Assembly (NCBI GenBank): GCA_015501075.1
Contig: JADNYJ010000183.1
Location: forward strand, 1 to 64,000
Direction: 5' to 3'
Source: Gymnopilus junonius
Taxonomy: Eukaryota; Basidiomycota; Agaricomycetes; Agaricales; Galerinaceae
DNA length: 64,000 nucleotides
In this document: one piece after another, positions 1 to 12,239 of the stretch
Numbering within the stretch: the first letter of the stretch is position 1
Layout of the letters: each line of letters begins with the position of its first letter
Translations under genes and position numbers: made by a program
The notes under the pieces: generated by a model
Database searches by the model: none
What the model was told of the DNA's origin: nothing
What the model saw: only the letters and a program-made list of their open reading frames with translations

Positions 1-3000
1 GCCGATGTCGGACGAGGTAAGGTGTTCATCGTCTTCATTTCCTCCAAATCAGCCTGCTTCTGCTGAATCTCGTTCTGCCGTTCTTCCTTTACCTGCATGT
101 CTCGGCGGAGCTGCTGTTGTTCCGTTATCTTATCCTCGATCTCTTTCTTCTTCCGCAAATGCTCTGCCTCCTCTTCCTCACGCTTCTTCTGCCTCTCGAA
201 CTCCTTCTGACGCTTGGCCTCTGCAGCTTTGGCTTCCCTGTCGCATTTCTTGCAATCGGGAAGGAATGGTTGAAAGCATTTCTTAGACCGGTCATGGCCT
301 TTGGGACACGTCATGTTTACGATCTCTTGACATTGCATCTTGGAATGATCGTACAACTGATGGCACTTCGAAGGGCATTTATGGAGGCCACAACTCAAGG
401 TTGTTCCGCTGTGAGTAATGTAAGGGATGGATACAACCTAAATGTCCAGGACATAACACGTACCAAGGTTCGGAACAACCACCATCTGGACAATGCTGCT
501 CGAACTGCACCTCAGATGACAGCAGGACTTTGCGCTGAGGATGCTGTTCACACTTGGCCGGAAAACCATCGTAGACATGGCTTTTAATGTGCGCAAAGAA
601 CTTCTGCCACAGTGTGCCGCCCCTCTTGGATTTTGTGAACGTGTTGGAATTGCCAATCATGATCAGGCCATTTCGGGCACGTGAGAGGAGTACGTTGAGA
701 CGTTCGGGTGCTATCATGAAGCCAATGTCGTTGCTGGTATTGCTCCTCGTCAAGAGGCTATGACAATATCGCTCTCTTCGCCCTGGTAATTATCTGTCGA
801 AATCTTCAGACTCACATAACAGAAGCAGAATACAAAAAAAAAGTTACCAATAGTAGCAAGCCTCAATTTCCGTTTCGCTGTTTTAGCAGCTCCTTGAGTA
901 AGAAGGCCAGCACGAATAAGATCATAGGAATCAAGGTCGTTCAGTACTGGATCAGTCTCTGCTCTGAGCTCATCCTGCAGCTTGCGTAACTGGCCTAGAT
1001 ACGGTGTCAAGACAACCATCTTGTCCGTTCCGTATCCCTGCTGAGCCATGTATTTCACAATTTTGAGGACCATCCTTGCTTCGTAAAGATTTTGTTTCGA
1101 CGACTTCGACCCCATATCCCGCATGTCGGCAACACCGACTAATTCATCTTCGGGTTGATCATGGTTGATGAAGATTACATTATCCTGTACCCCACGGAGA
1201 TCAGGGCGGCCCTTCGTCTTTGGAGCATCTTCAAGGTCAGGGTAAGTGAGATGGCGGACCATGGAAGAGATTTCAGGTCGCATTCGATGTTGGGAAATGA
1301 GAGTGTCATGCGGATAACCCTTCAGTACTAGGCGTTCAAAGAGCGACCTGTTGAGGTCATACCCTTCCCCTTTCTCGACAGTCAGTTCAAAGTTGTTGAC
1401 CTTTGGACGCAACTGCCTACGTAAATAGCATCAGTAAATTAGAGGGAAGTGGATGAATAGATAGAAACGTACTTGTGGTCGCCGATGAGAATGAGTTGCT
1501 TCGCAGCGCGCCCCAGAGCAGTGATGACATGGCTTTCCAAAATTTCTCCAGCTTCTTCAACCAGTATGACGTCTGGAGCAGCCTCATGAATACTGTGAGT
1601 ATACTTTGCCGCAGCGGTTGTCGTACACCCAATGATTCTTCTGCTCTTCAGAACATAACCATCTCTCTCTTGAAACTTTCTCGCTAGTGCTTCCACTATC
1701 TTGTTGTACTTAGATACCGTCTCGTACAGTCCTTCCACATGCTCCTTGTTGAGTTTCTCGACCCATTGGTTGATCAGAGCATGTCTAGAATCGTTTGACA
1801 TTGACCAGATTTCCTGCGCATTCCGGACGTTAGGTGCGTCACGAAAGATTCCAGGATTGAAATTTTGTCGCCATTGGTTGATCAAGTAAAACTCATCCAC
1901 TGCACGCCCCTTTTTGCCGACCATCATCATCCCATCATCAGATCTGGGAACTTGAAAAGCATTATAGAAACCCTCTTCTTCGAATTCGAGGTAGCTCATA
2001 AGTTCGGCGTCACCAGTTGAGGACCGGAGATATTGGTTAAATGCATATGTCAGACTGTTGGCTCGAGTTTCGATCTCGCTCTTGAAGACGTCGATTATAG
2101 CATGGTCACCACGCGTGAAGCGGAAGTCGCTTTTCTGGTTCTGAAGTAACATTGGCTCCGTGCGTGGTGTCGACTTGCCGCCAATGCGAACCATAGATTT
2201 GGAAGGTATAGAAACGTTAAGAAGGTCCTCCAAAAATTGGTCAAGTGCGTGATTGGTATAACAGACAACAAGAATTTTAAGGTCGGAAAAGTCGTATATG
2301 AATTTGGCCAGCAATGCGCCAATGAAGGATTTTCCAGTTCCTTGATGCCCAAGATCAGATTTTTAATAATCACCAAGGGTCTAGCATGAAAAAAACGTAC
2401 CAGGTGGACCTTGGATGATGGAGACACTTTGCGTCAGTCCACTTATAAGAGACCTTTCCTGCGCAGGGTCAAGGATGATAGCTTTATTCAAAGAAAGAAG
2501 CTTTCCAACATCTATTCCAGAGCTGCTTTGTACACGTTCAACGACAGTCTTGAGAGTGCCCGAAAGTGCTAATCGACCAGGCGACATCCCTTCCTTCCAA
2601 AACAAAAGCTCAGCAGAGAGCGGAAGGACCCTCATGCTCTTCAAGGCATTAAGAATCGGTTCGTAAGCAAATACTGCAACGTCAATCTGGATGAGCTTTA
2701 CGTGCGTCGCAGACTTCAGTCTCAGAAGAAGTTTCTGGATCGCCATTTCACCATCCAATTCGAGCATGATCTGCGGCTTGGCCCTTATTAGCAGGTCTTC
2801 CTCGCGGCGAAGAGTCGGGAAGGCCAGAGCTTCACCGTCACTGATGAGACAAGTGAGTGAAAGGTGCTTGAGGAAGCGAGGGTGGTCTTTGAGGTAATCC
2901 TTCTGTTTTTGTGGCTTCATTTTATAGAATTGAGGGAATTCGCGTTCGGCCTCCAGGATCAGGGACCACTTGTTACGGTGAGCTGGTGTTCCCAAATCGC

Positions 3001-3945
3001 AATTGACGAGTCGCAGGTTATCGACAACGAAGCCGCGATGCTTTTTGCCTCGTGATGGGCCAAGAGCGATCTGAAGCTCTTCTCTCATCTCGTGAATCAT
3101 ATCCTCTCGCAACAAACGGTACTGATTATCAAGGTATAACAACTCCCTCATCTCTTCCGTCTTCGGATCTTCCAACGCTGAACTTGTGCGTAAGAAAGGT
3201 TTTTCCCTGGACGCCAGCTCATCGGCAGTGGGTAAGATGGCGATCTCACGGAAATCGACAAAGTCATTGTCGTGTCGACCGCCTGGCATAATACCATCCT
3301 CCGCTGCTTTGACGGAAGACGATGAAGAAGAGATTGAAACCATATGCTTGATTTTCTGACCCAAATTCCGAACATCGATGTAATGTGACCCGATAAGAAG
3401 TGGTTCAACTTCTTTGGCGAGGCTGAGATATGGTGATGCAGTTTCGCTGGGAATCTGGAGAAGTTGGAGGAGGGTCCAGGCAAAACACTTCTGACCAGCT
3501 TCGGTGAGCTTTCTCTCCTTGAATGCAGAAGCAAAAGCCGTCCAAAAGGCTGAAGACTCGGCAACGGCATTGAGAATCAGCGTAAGGAATTGGCCGCCGC
3601 TGATAGTCCTTGATCGCAGAGTCCTGGATATACGAAAGGAACTTCACAGCCTGCTCATTCAGCCCGTTGACAGAAATTGTCGCTGCGGATAGCGGTTTGG
3701 ATGGACGTGATACCATGCTGGCTGCTGATGATGTTTTCGACGCAACGCGGGGGATCAGGATATATAGATATGGCCTCAATGAATTGCTTGCACTGAGTTG
3801 GAGTTTCTAGGGCGGTTTTGCCTTTCAAGACGGAGTCTAAGAGCCGGTTGAGTCGTGCACTGCGCTGGTCATTGGCGGCCATGGCAGTGGTCAAGACCCA
3901 AGGAGCGTGAGAGGATCGATTGTTCGATTCGCTATCGATAAGCAT
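1..3945 (-). CDS. ZNFX1/NFX1-type zinc-finger SF1 helicase, 3' end off the window, frameshifted
   Basis: A superfamily 1 (Upf1-like) RNA helicase with C-terminal NFX1 fingers. Members act in RNA silencing and RNA surveillance (ZNFX1 in animals, Hrr1 in fission yeast). Read on the minus strand: N-terminal helical region from ATG 3945, Walker A GPPGTGKS split by an intron (2341-2400), VEEAGE motif II near 1550, DHKQLRP split by intron 1417-1472, QHRMRPEI near 1290, NYQGEESDIV after intron 794-847, RLNVLLSRAR near 690. Intron 409-463 restores CSEPCG and a Cys/His run (CGLHKCPSKCHQLY), followed by a Lys/Glu-rich coiled coil to base 1. Reading frame is lost at about 3680, 3611 (one extra T) and 752 (one base missing), although homology continues across each. 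Either a recent pseudogene or assembly indels. Start could also be the internal ATG near 3882. Confidence 0.85.
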
Positions 3946-3963
3946 GGGCGCTTAGCTTGCTTC

Positions 3964-5601
3964 TATCCAACGTCGTGGCCGAAGAAGCCTCCAAAGGTTT
4001 GATACCGAAGGCCCTCATCAACTCCAAGCACCGTCTCTTTTGCTGAGACGGACATTGCGGAAAAAAAAACATGGATTGTTGCAGTGGCTTTTGTGTGGGT
4101 AACAAACCATTTAAAGTTCGAACTAGTCCGAGACACCAAGAGACGGCAAACCTGGGTCCTGTACAGATATAGTTTTAGAGTTCTTAGGTTCTGAGCGTTA
4201 CTAGTTGATAAGAGGAATTCGTGCCTGGTATCATCCATCTGAAAATTCAGAATCTACACTCTATTGTGGCCCTTTGAATAGTACACGTTGTCAAGCAATA
4301 AGTATGTCATAGTGAGGTGTGGAGGGCAAAGACGACCATCGAGGGCAGCCGAAGGAAGTGTGACTGTATTTGTGACCCAAGCTGAACCGGCGACACTCCT
4401 GTGGTAAGCCTGTTTAGGAGCAGGCCTAAACCTTTTCCTATGGGATAAAATTTAGGAAATGAATTTGCAGCTGCAATAAACTTGAACTTTAAAATGCCTG
4501 AGAACTAACTGGAAAGGTAATGTTCTGGTTAATTTCTGTCACCCAAAAAAATAATAATTTAGAGGCTAGATAGGCTGTTCACGAAAAAATACAAAAGTTC
4601 ACATTTAGAAAAATCTCTGCGAGGGGCTGAATGAAAGATTCAGACTGTCCTTTTGATGATCGTAAAACTTAGAATTTAACTACTGTTTTTCGGGCAGACG
4701 AAATTATTAATTTATGGCTGGCATAAAATCTTATGATTAAATTTAGCATTCCCTACCTGTTTACTACCAGAACTTTTAAAATTCATATTTTTGTGTACTT
4801 GAAACTTATTGTTTGCAGAAAATATTTCATTTATGAACTAAAAGGATCGAAAATTTAATATTTATTTGAGCTTTTTATCAATCGCGCGCTCAGCGTGTCG
4901 CTGAGGGTGTTGTTGTCTGATCGCTGAGTGTGTCACTCATTGAGTCGATCACGTTTTGGTGGCTGATCCACTTCAAATTTCAGCGCTTTCAGCGCTCAGC
5001 TCCGATGAAATTGTGGGCACGGTCCAATGGGGTATATGACTTTCCCATCTTGTATACACGCCCAAATGGATTGCAATTCGTCATGATCGTGGCTGTATCC
5101 TTTCCGTGTCCCGATCGAAATACACTTGTAGCTTTTACACTGTCAGTCATCAGCCATCAGCAATGCTGCCAAAGGACCGGTCCACATATAAGAGACCCTG
5201 ATTTAAATTAGCAAATAAAATTTTGAAATTTGTCATTTACGCCATGCCGAAGACGAGAAGTTGTGAACGTAGGCAAGAGGAGGGTGATGACTTAGATGTC
5301 CATCGTTCCATCTATGTGCGACTAAAGAGAGATGATCTTCCGTTGCATCGCCACATTGATCGGAGGATATTTTTAAACTTTGAGGATTGCTGAACGTTAG
5401 AAGTCGTTAAGTCGTTTGCGTCCTCCTTTTCTCTAATAGTTCGAATCCCTGTATCGACAGAGTAAAGTAAAATTATACCAGACACTATGTCGTACGTACC
5501 CTTAATCTAAAAATAATACCCGCTTTCCGTTAACGTCTCCTCACACCGACGACCGACGACCTCCCGCTCCGCGCTCCGCTCCGCGCTCCCCACTCACCCA
5601 C
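3964..5601. other. Intergenic, AT-rich
   Basis: No convincing gene. About 4440-4860 is strongly AT-rich. Near 4890-4935 there are short palindromes around CTCAGCG/CGCTGAG and TGAGTG/CACTCA. Just before the next gene, 5550-5592 is CT/GC-rich with a tandem CGCTCCGCGCTC pattern, likely part of its promoter or 5' leader. Confidence 0.5.
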
Positions 5602-6040
5602 ATGTCTGCACCGGCATCTCAACTGCGCCTTACATTTCGAATCCTCGCATCCCACTACTATCGACTACCTAAGCGCGATTTTGAGATTCTCCAGGCGACC
5701 GTATCCAGACAGGCGTGCGATGTACGAGAAGCATTGGACAGAGCAGGACGGATCGGAAAGGCGGTCATTATAATGACCCGGTACGTCAGAATGCTTTGAC
5801 TGTACATACGCATATTAACTCGGCGTCAGGTTGAAATATTCCCCATCAGGAACAGACGCAAAGCCGCACTACACAGGTCGCGTGTTCTACGGCAAGAAAT
5901 ACACAGGCGGCATCCACCTCTATGAACCGGGCATCTACAACACTCCAGCTGTATTCGTTTCAGTAGAGAAAGAACGGCACAAAAAATGGAAAAAGGTTCC
6001 CTTTCAAGACGCGTTGAACCGTTCCGTGGACCTGTTTTAA
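5602..6040 (+). CDS. Small two-exon protein of unknown function (129 aa)
   Basis: Exon 1 is 5602-5780 and exon 2 is 5830-6040; the 49-base intron (5781-5829) has GTACGT at the donor, CAG at the acceptor and a TTAAC-like branch site. Joined coding length is 390 bases with one clean frame of 129 residues, no signal peptide and no membrane segment. The protein is basic, with aromatic-rich stretches such as YTGRVFYGKKYTGGIHLYEP. I do not recognise the family. The intact frame across a splice junction is the main argument that it is real. Neighbours give no functional hint: it lies between the ZNFX1-like gene and a decayed region. Confidence 0.65.
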
Positions 6041-6921
6041 CTTTTGATGTTGCACGATGAGTACGGTCTTTTTGAATAACTTACTATTCCTCGCTCTAAC
6101 GGAATTATTAGCCCACAGATACCCTTTTTCTTGATATCTTGTACATGTTGCCCTTACAACAACATGAATTAAGGTACCCAATTACAAGTTGGTTCGCGTC
6201 TTAATACTGACGTCTTTCTCAACAGCCTTCAACCCACTATGATTTCCTAACTTACCCTCTATGATATTGCATCCGACGTAAATACTCATTTATCATACCT
6301 CTCTGAATTTGTATACGCTGCTCTGATGCCCGATTCACTTATATTTACCAAGCCTGAGCGGATGTGTTATAAATATAATAAGTCTATATTTACCGCTTGT
6401 AAGCGGCAAGTCGGACCGGCTTTGCCAGGCTTCTCCAATGAAAAAAAGGCAACCCACATTTGCCGTGTTCTTCTCAACCCTTAGCTCACACCGTCGCACA
6501 ATGTGCAGGAGTCAGGGGCGGCATGAACACCCATCTATAATAGATGTGAGTCCCTGCTTCATATACAAAGATTAATGGGAAACAATGACGGCTCCTAGTA
6601 AAACTGTTGAACCCGATCGATCTTCAAAAATGCTCCGATGACCTTCATATCCAGTTGTAGATGCGGAGTCCGAGAGTGTCCAGCAACCTCCAATGAGCCC
6701 AAAATGAGGACTAAACGAAAGGTGTGCCGATGATATGGGTGGTCGAACCCGAATCAGCAGCTTTGCAACTGGATAATGCATTGGCTGATGAGCGGTCTTG
6801 GAAATACACCTGGCTAGAAATAAAAAGTTGAAGGTAAGGTACTTATGAAATAAAATTTTCTTTTTGACCTATTTACTGATTTCCACTAGACAAGGCACAT
6901 TCGCAATCAGCCGGAGCAATT

Positions 6922-7013
6922 GGATGGTGCCCAGGTCTTCGCCAGTACAGCTTTATTGCCATGGATAGGGTGATTCACAAGTGCGGACCCAGCGCGCTAT
7001 CCAAGCAGAAAAT
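6922..7013 (+). repeat. Dispersed repeat, copy 1 (relative at 13285-13375)
   Basis: About 55 bases from 6960 (core GGATAGGGTGATTC, then AAGTGCGGACCC, then GCGCTATCC) match 13323-13375 with four or five substitutions; weaker similarity extends 40 bases upstream. In one frame both copies read DRVI, then KCGP, then ALS and QK, so this could be a protein remnant instead of a noncoding repeat. Confidence 0.55.
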
Positions 7014-7330
7014 GACCTAGCACCATTATGACTGCATAGCCAATTGCGTCGGGAAGCTTTTCAAAGGCCCAACAAGTTTTCAAATCGCTGCGGTTGCTCC
7101 TCCAAGAGAGCAACCACACCTACAAAGGCCTCCAAGAGCCAACGCAAGCTGCGAAATCGAGCTCACTGCAGCCACAAGACTAGATCTTGACTGGAAATAG
7201 TTGAGGCCAGTGCCCACAGTAGGAATAAGCTGGCAAAATAAAGTGAGCACAAGAGCAGCAACATAAGGTGAATAATTACTTACCACATCCTGCTTGACCT
7301 CAGCACGCCGCCTCACACCTTCAGAAAAAA

Positions 7331-7370
7331 GGAACAATGCACAGGAGTTGGTGGCGGCATGCATTGTTCC
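7331..7370. repeat. Perfect 11-bp inverted repeat (hairpin)
   Basis: GGAACAATGCA at 7331-7341 pairs perfectly with TGCATTGTTCC at 7360-7370 around an 18-base loop. Part of it resembles 6494-6523, which lacks the right arm. Confidence 0.6.
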
Positions 7371-7713
7371 TCCGAACCGACTGCGAGTTCCTCCCTCCCC
7401 ATCTCCTCACTGCAGCTAGCTGTCGACTCCAACTCCGAATGTACAAATCTCAACTACAGGAAGTAGTCAAGGCTGCTGCTGAAAGAATTGGATGGGTCCA
7501 TCGCGGTTAATCTGCTCATCGCCGTGTGCTCCTGTGTGCATAGATTAGTACCGGTGTTATTTTAGGCCTGTTTTTGGGCGCCCTTGGGAAGCTTGTCGGC
7601 GAAGAACTAAACATAAACAAAGGCAGAGAGGACTACAGTATTGCATTCCTGGAATATGGCAAGCATGGTTCGTTTAGCAAAGAAAACCAACATTTTGTCC
7701 AAAGGGACGTTCA

Positions 7714-8467
7714 TCAAGCAGGCGTCCCTGAATTTTCCCTTCCTTCACAATTGGGGCCTGCTGTGTTCGTATTGCCATATGCCACCCTCAAAGTTGAATT
7801 GCCTTTCTTTTTCTCAAACGCCAAGACGACATCTTCCCGTTTGCCTTTTTCCAACATTTGGAACAAATTGTTGTACCTGTCATCCCTAAAGATAGCCAGT
7901 CGATAACTTGTACCTCGCTCACTTATTACTGTAGGAGAGGGTGAGTGTCTCAAGGATGATGTGAGACTATAGCGGCGCACCGCAATCAATGATAGGCATA
8001 AGCATTGATGTACATCTGGGAGAGCAAGCTCCCAATTGCCGGCGTCACTTTTGCCCTCAGGAAGAGTCAGAGGTGGGTGCAGATAAGCCAAGAACAAGCT
8101 CTCCTCATCCTGGATGGACATGGGAGAGCGCAGATAGTCCATAGGAGAGATGACAGGCTCGGCGTCTGCAGTAGGAGGGTGCCAGAAGGTATTAACGGAA
8201 CCGCGAAGAGCAAGGCCTGGGTTGGCCGTTGTTGTTGTAGGTGCTGAAGGGAAACTCCATCGAGGCGCACTTGGGATGAGAAGCGGATGACGAAACAGAG
8301 CTGAAGCTGTCTCCGCTGTAGGAAGAGTATGAGACAGCAGACGAGGTCGGCTTGGATGAATCGACAGATGAGAAAGGATGAGCGTCCGCATGGACTGCAC
8401 TGTACAGATAGTCCAGCCGGGGAAGCGGGGCCTGGCTGTTGTCAGACATCGCGCCTAATGCGCCCAT
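7714..8467 (-). CDS. Unknown protein, broken into two frames
   Basis: On the minus strand a Ser-rich N-terminal frame begins at ATG 8449 (MSDNSQAPLPRLDYLYSAV) and runs to about 8250, where a different frame takes over and continues to 7714. The two frames meet near a CAACAACAACGG stretch, so a one-base slip is likely. The second frame contains VISERGTSYRLAIFRDD and a Lys-rich segment. No known domain is recognised. It lies directly downstream of the ABC transporter relic but looks unrelated. Could be a real gene with a frameshift, a spliced gene I could not resolve, or a relic. Confidence 0.3.
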
Positions 8468-8689
8468 CAGCTTATGGTGGCTTACACCGGGGCTGGCGGA
8501 GGGTGTGTCCTCTGAAGCAGGTCACATCTGTCGTAGATGATATTAAAAATTTAATCGATGCTGCAAGAAATAGAAAAGGTGCATACGTATATGGTCTTGC
8601 CCTCCTCGTCCTTCCTCCAAGAGGAGTTGCCGTTGTGCGGCAGTTGTAGCACTGGGCTGCTACTAAGGAGGAACAACTTGACGTTTAGT

Positions 8690-9660
8690 AAAGTTGGGAA
8701 CGCTTTCGAGCTCGCAACTGACTTACCCATAACGTCAGCGACCTCCTGGCATCGAGCAGCTTGAGGACGGGTCTCCCAATGGGAGTTATGCATGTAGGGC
8801 GGGGCACTTGCTCTAGACAGACGGAGTCGAACGTTGGCTACCAACGGCTCCCAGCCGCAACTGCGTCGATTCGATCTGCTAAGACATTGAGCAGCGCGGT
8901 TTGTCAAGACCAGATAAGGCATTGGAGAACTAAAGCACATAATAACACACTTTGCCTGCTTCAGACCGACTTGCCAGTCAACGGAGTAGCAGATGTTCCC
9001 ATAAAACACCATCCTCCATCTCTTGTTCGTCGGGGATCGCTGCTTTCTTCTCATGATCGTGACAGGTTCCATATTGATCGGGTCTGGCAGCTGAGCCCTC
9101 TGTTCATTGCTGACAACTTCAGCCTGAGCCTCTTCCAGAGCTCGATATTTTGATCCATGGTCAAACCGGATTGCCCCTTTTCCTCCATCTCCAGTGAAGT
9201 ATAGTGCAAACGAGGAGGTCGAACAAGTATCCGACACTGAAGGTACGTATAATGCCCAAGTTCTAGACTGCATGGCGAGTACAATACAATGAGCCCATAG
9301 AACCAGGATGCGAAGTGAATGAAAACCGACCCACCGGTGGGAGAGTGCAAAGTAGTTAAGGCCGTTGACTCTATCTTGTGCAGGTTGCGATCCGACGATG
9401 GTACAGACTTGGTTATTCAGCATGATGCCTTGGTAGCCAGGCCCCGAAGGCACGAGCGACAAACATAAGCCATCCAACGTGTGGAATCCGTCAACTATCA
9501 CGCCTTCAAATGCATAAAAGAAAGTCTGGAAATGAAGAGTCAAATTCGTGTCTCGTCAGTTCTGAGCTGGGACTCACATTGGAGTTCCCCCGACTCATCC
9601 ACCTGCCAGGCACAGGTGGCGTCCTGTCCCGTTCATTCGTAATGCTCCTCGACCGACTCC
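8690..9660 (-). pseudogene. Relic of a PDR/ABCG-type ABC transporter
   Basis: The minus-strand frame from 9543 matches the region after the first membrane domain of fungal pleiotropic drug resistance transporters: DGLCLSLVPSGPGYQ followed by NQVCTIVGSQP, then a cytosolic linker (FDHGSKYRALEEAQAE) and the entry to the second nucleotide-binding domain (NICYSVD). Near 8885 another frame holds LLNVLADRIDA, the segment just after the second Walker A, but the Walker A itself is lost. A plausible intron (about 9542-9595, GTGAGT to TTCCAG) leads to a short upstream exon. Both transmembrane domains and the first ATPase domain are missing and frames are broken. Not functional. Confidence 0.75.
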
Positions 9661-10345
9661 TGGCTCTCAACTCATGTTTGAGCCCCGTGCCCCTCGTAGA
9701 GGCGGAGGGCGATAATTGGGATATAGATGAGTGGACGCCTTTGATGTGAGGTTGCAGAACAATATAACGAAAATTGGCTTACGACATCAATGCTACTCAA
9801 TACATAGTAGGGCACTGTAGCAAGCGTGCCGCGTGCATATTTTATGTCGGTCGGAAAGGATAGTCAGCCTGATCTAACAAACGTTGCGGAACCCTTCAAA
9901 AAGTGGACTACCAGGCATTCTCAATCACCTTTCAGACTTTTTATCAGATTTTCATATCACCGTCTTCTGCCTCTTATGAGGACCATCTAGATGGCATTCC
10001 ATACCGGTGGTCATGTAACAGGTACCAATCACCTTTAAATGTGTGCTTACTACCTGACTTCTTCTTTTGCTTATCCAAGCCTGCTACATCTATATTTCTA
10101 TAAGGCAATCAGCTTGGTCCCTCAAAATTCCGTATCGCCTCAGAAATGGCTCTAGGAGGCTCATGACAAGCACACTATGAGCGATGGCCAAGCAGGAATG
10201 GGAGCCGCTCCACACCAGTATAATAGACTGCCAAGTAGAATTATGATTTGTGTGACTGCTCAGGATCAGTAGAAAAGAAAACCGATAGTAGATGATATAC
10301 TGCTTGCAGTCTAAATATAATACTGTGTAATATCTAAATGGTATA
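9661..10345. other. Intergenic, no gene seen
   Basis: Short reading frames only. The last part (10300-10345) is AT-rich and is the 3' flank of the TET/JBP-like gene. Confidence 0.4.
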
Positions 10346-12038
10346 TCATCCTACTTTTGGAAAACACCCGAGACCCTTCTCCCAACGTGTCAATTTATCT
10401 TGTTCTCTTTTCTCCAACTCCTCCTGCGTAGCAGTCGCTGCAAATTTCTTATCGTTGCGACCTTTGTTGTAGGACCAGCGAAATAAAGAACTGGCTGAGT
10501 ACTGTGTCATAGAGCAGCGGGTTTCATGTTCACCAACACCAGAATTTGAATGTACAAGAAGGGCAGATGGAAGGAGGATGGTTGACCCAGGTGGAAAACG
10601 AATGTATATCCCAAGATCCCATAACATCATATGACCGCCTGTATCAGGATTGAAGTTCCCAAAAGCTGTCACAGCACACCAGCCATAGGAAAGGTTGGCG
10701 CAGTCCAAATGTGGCTTTGTCACTGCACGACTGCCTAGGTTGAAGGTGCATGCTGCCCAAGGAGAGATGGTGAAGTTGGGCTTTAAGTCTTGTGTTTTGC
10801 AAACATAATTGAGGGTTTTCTTGTACAAAGAATACGCCTTTTTATTATGAAGTTGGAGGGCCTTTGCAGCAAATCCAGAGCATTTTTTCAAATCAGCATT
10901 GGTGATAAGAGCATGCACAAGCTTTTGATTTGGGTTTACTTTAAGGTAGCCAGGCATCTGCAAAAAGACTCAGAGCATGTTCTATACGTTTGATTGAGGA
11001 AGTAAAGAACCTTTTGCCCTTGACCAAAGGAAACGCCCACAGCAATTGCTTTGAAATCCCCTCGCCTGTTTTCTTGTTGCCATTTTTGAGTAATTTTGGC
11101 TTCTCCCCCAGCACGATTGAGCTTGTCTGTTACGCGTTGGACAATGTTGTCCCAGTTGTTGGAACCATCTTTTTCAATATTGCCCTTTGGTCTACCAGCT
11201 AATATTGTAACAAGCCTACGATTCCGATCAGTGATGTAGATAGGAGTTCTGAGCTACGAATTAGTGGTTGCAGTGCCATATAGCCAAGTAATTCCTTACC
11301 GACCATCCCATGCGATGCCCTTCAGATTGCTATGTTGTAATTCTTCGAATGGCACTGCTTCTGTTGCAGGGAGGGACCCTGGTTTGGATGGCAGACCAGT
11401 CCAGGCTGTGCTAGTATGCCGGAAATCGGAGATATCGTCTGGGACGGAGATGGTATTTTGGACTGTGATGTCCACATATTTTAAACTGGCATCCTTGATA
11501 GTCACCTTAGCCCATTTCTTTTTTCGGTTTGCGCGCTTGCGCTTATTATGCCGCTGACTTCGACTGCCTCTGAAAACTTGATTAGCGGACATTTCAGACA
11601 GAGAGCTGTCGATAGCTTACTGGACCACATTGACCGGAAACTCATTTTCAGCCGCTTCCGACTCTGTAGCTGAGCTTTGTGAGTCTGATTCTGTTATTAC
11701 AAAATCCATGTTGGCTGATTTAAGACGCTTTGCGCCACGCAAATCGCGTTTGGTAGGCTAAAGGGGGCTATAAATCAGTAAGATGAAGGAGGAAGAAGAA
11801 TGTCTCCTTGAACCTTAAGCCTTGAAGTTCTGCGATCTCCAACAGCCCAATGGTCCTCTCCGGCATCAGCCAGAGGAAGACCCTCCTCGGGGTCGACTTC
11901 ATTCTTCTTTTCCATGTCGTCGAGGTTTTTCTCCTGTATCAAAAGCCGACTTAGAACATCGTAGGTGTCTATCCGAAGAGAGTTTATGTGTGCGTGAGGT
12001 CCTTGGGGTATATTTTGGACGGGCTCATCAGATGGCAT
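10346..12038 (-). CDS. TET/JBP-like 2-oxoglutarate/Fe(II) dioxygenase (about 493 aa)
   Basis: Predicted 5-methylcytosine or thymine oxidase of the fungal TET/JBP class. Exons on the minus strand: 11814-12038, 11621-11757, 11300-11569, 11011-11248, 10346-10957; introns of 51-56 bases, all GT-AG, join one open frame of 493 residues. The middle exon is basic (RHNKRKRANRKKKW), then WDGRTPIYITD and GRPKG, a family signature. The catalytic double-stranded beta-helix is complete: HLD (H373, D375), YGWCAVTAFG, GGHMMLWDL, PPGSTILLPSALLVHSN (distal H426) and ETRCSMTQYSA (R437, expected 2-oxoglutarate contact). The start is the first in-frame ATG; upstream only non-ATG codons extend the frame. In mushrooms these genes are strongly expanded and often lie beside transposons, as here. 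No break was found, unlike most neighbours. Activity and substrate are inferred from the family. Confidence 0.9.
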
Positions 12039-12239
12039 TGCTGAAGGCGGTGGGCGAATGCAAGAAAGGCTACATCTGTTTATGTGCTTTACAATGATGA
12101 AACTCCGACTCCACGCCTTGTTCGCATGTACTAGCACACTACCCACACGTTCTCCTGGCGTTGACGCAACGGTTTCATTTGTAAAATTGGTAAGATTTGC
12201 GCCGGGGCGGTGCCCGTGGTATTTTTTGTATGAAGTGTA

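Larger units (their letters stand above)
6041..7713. other. Intergenic region with repeat fragments
   Basis: No gene I can support. It carries one copy of a dispersed sequence (6930-7013, relative at 13285-13372), a pair of related fragments at 6481-6512 and 7310-7360, and a perfect hairpin at 7331-7370. The text between looks degenerate. Confidence 0.4.
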
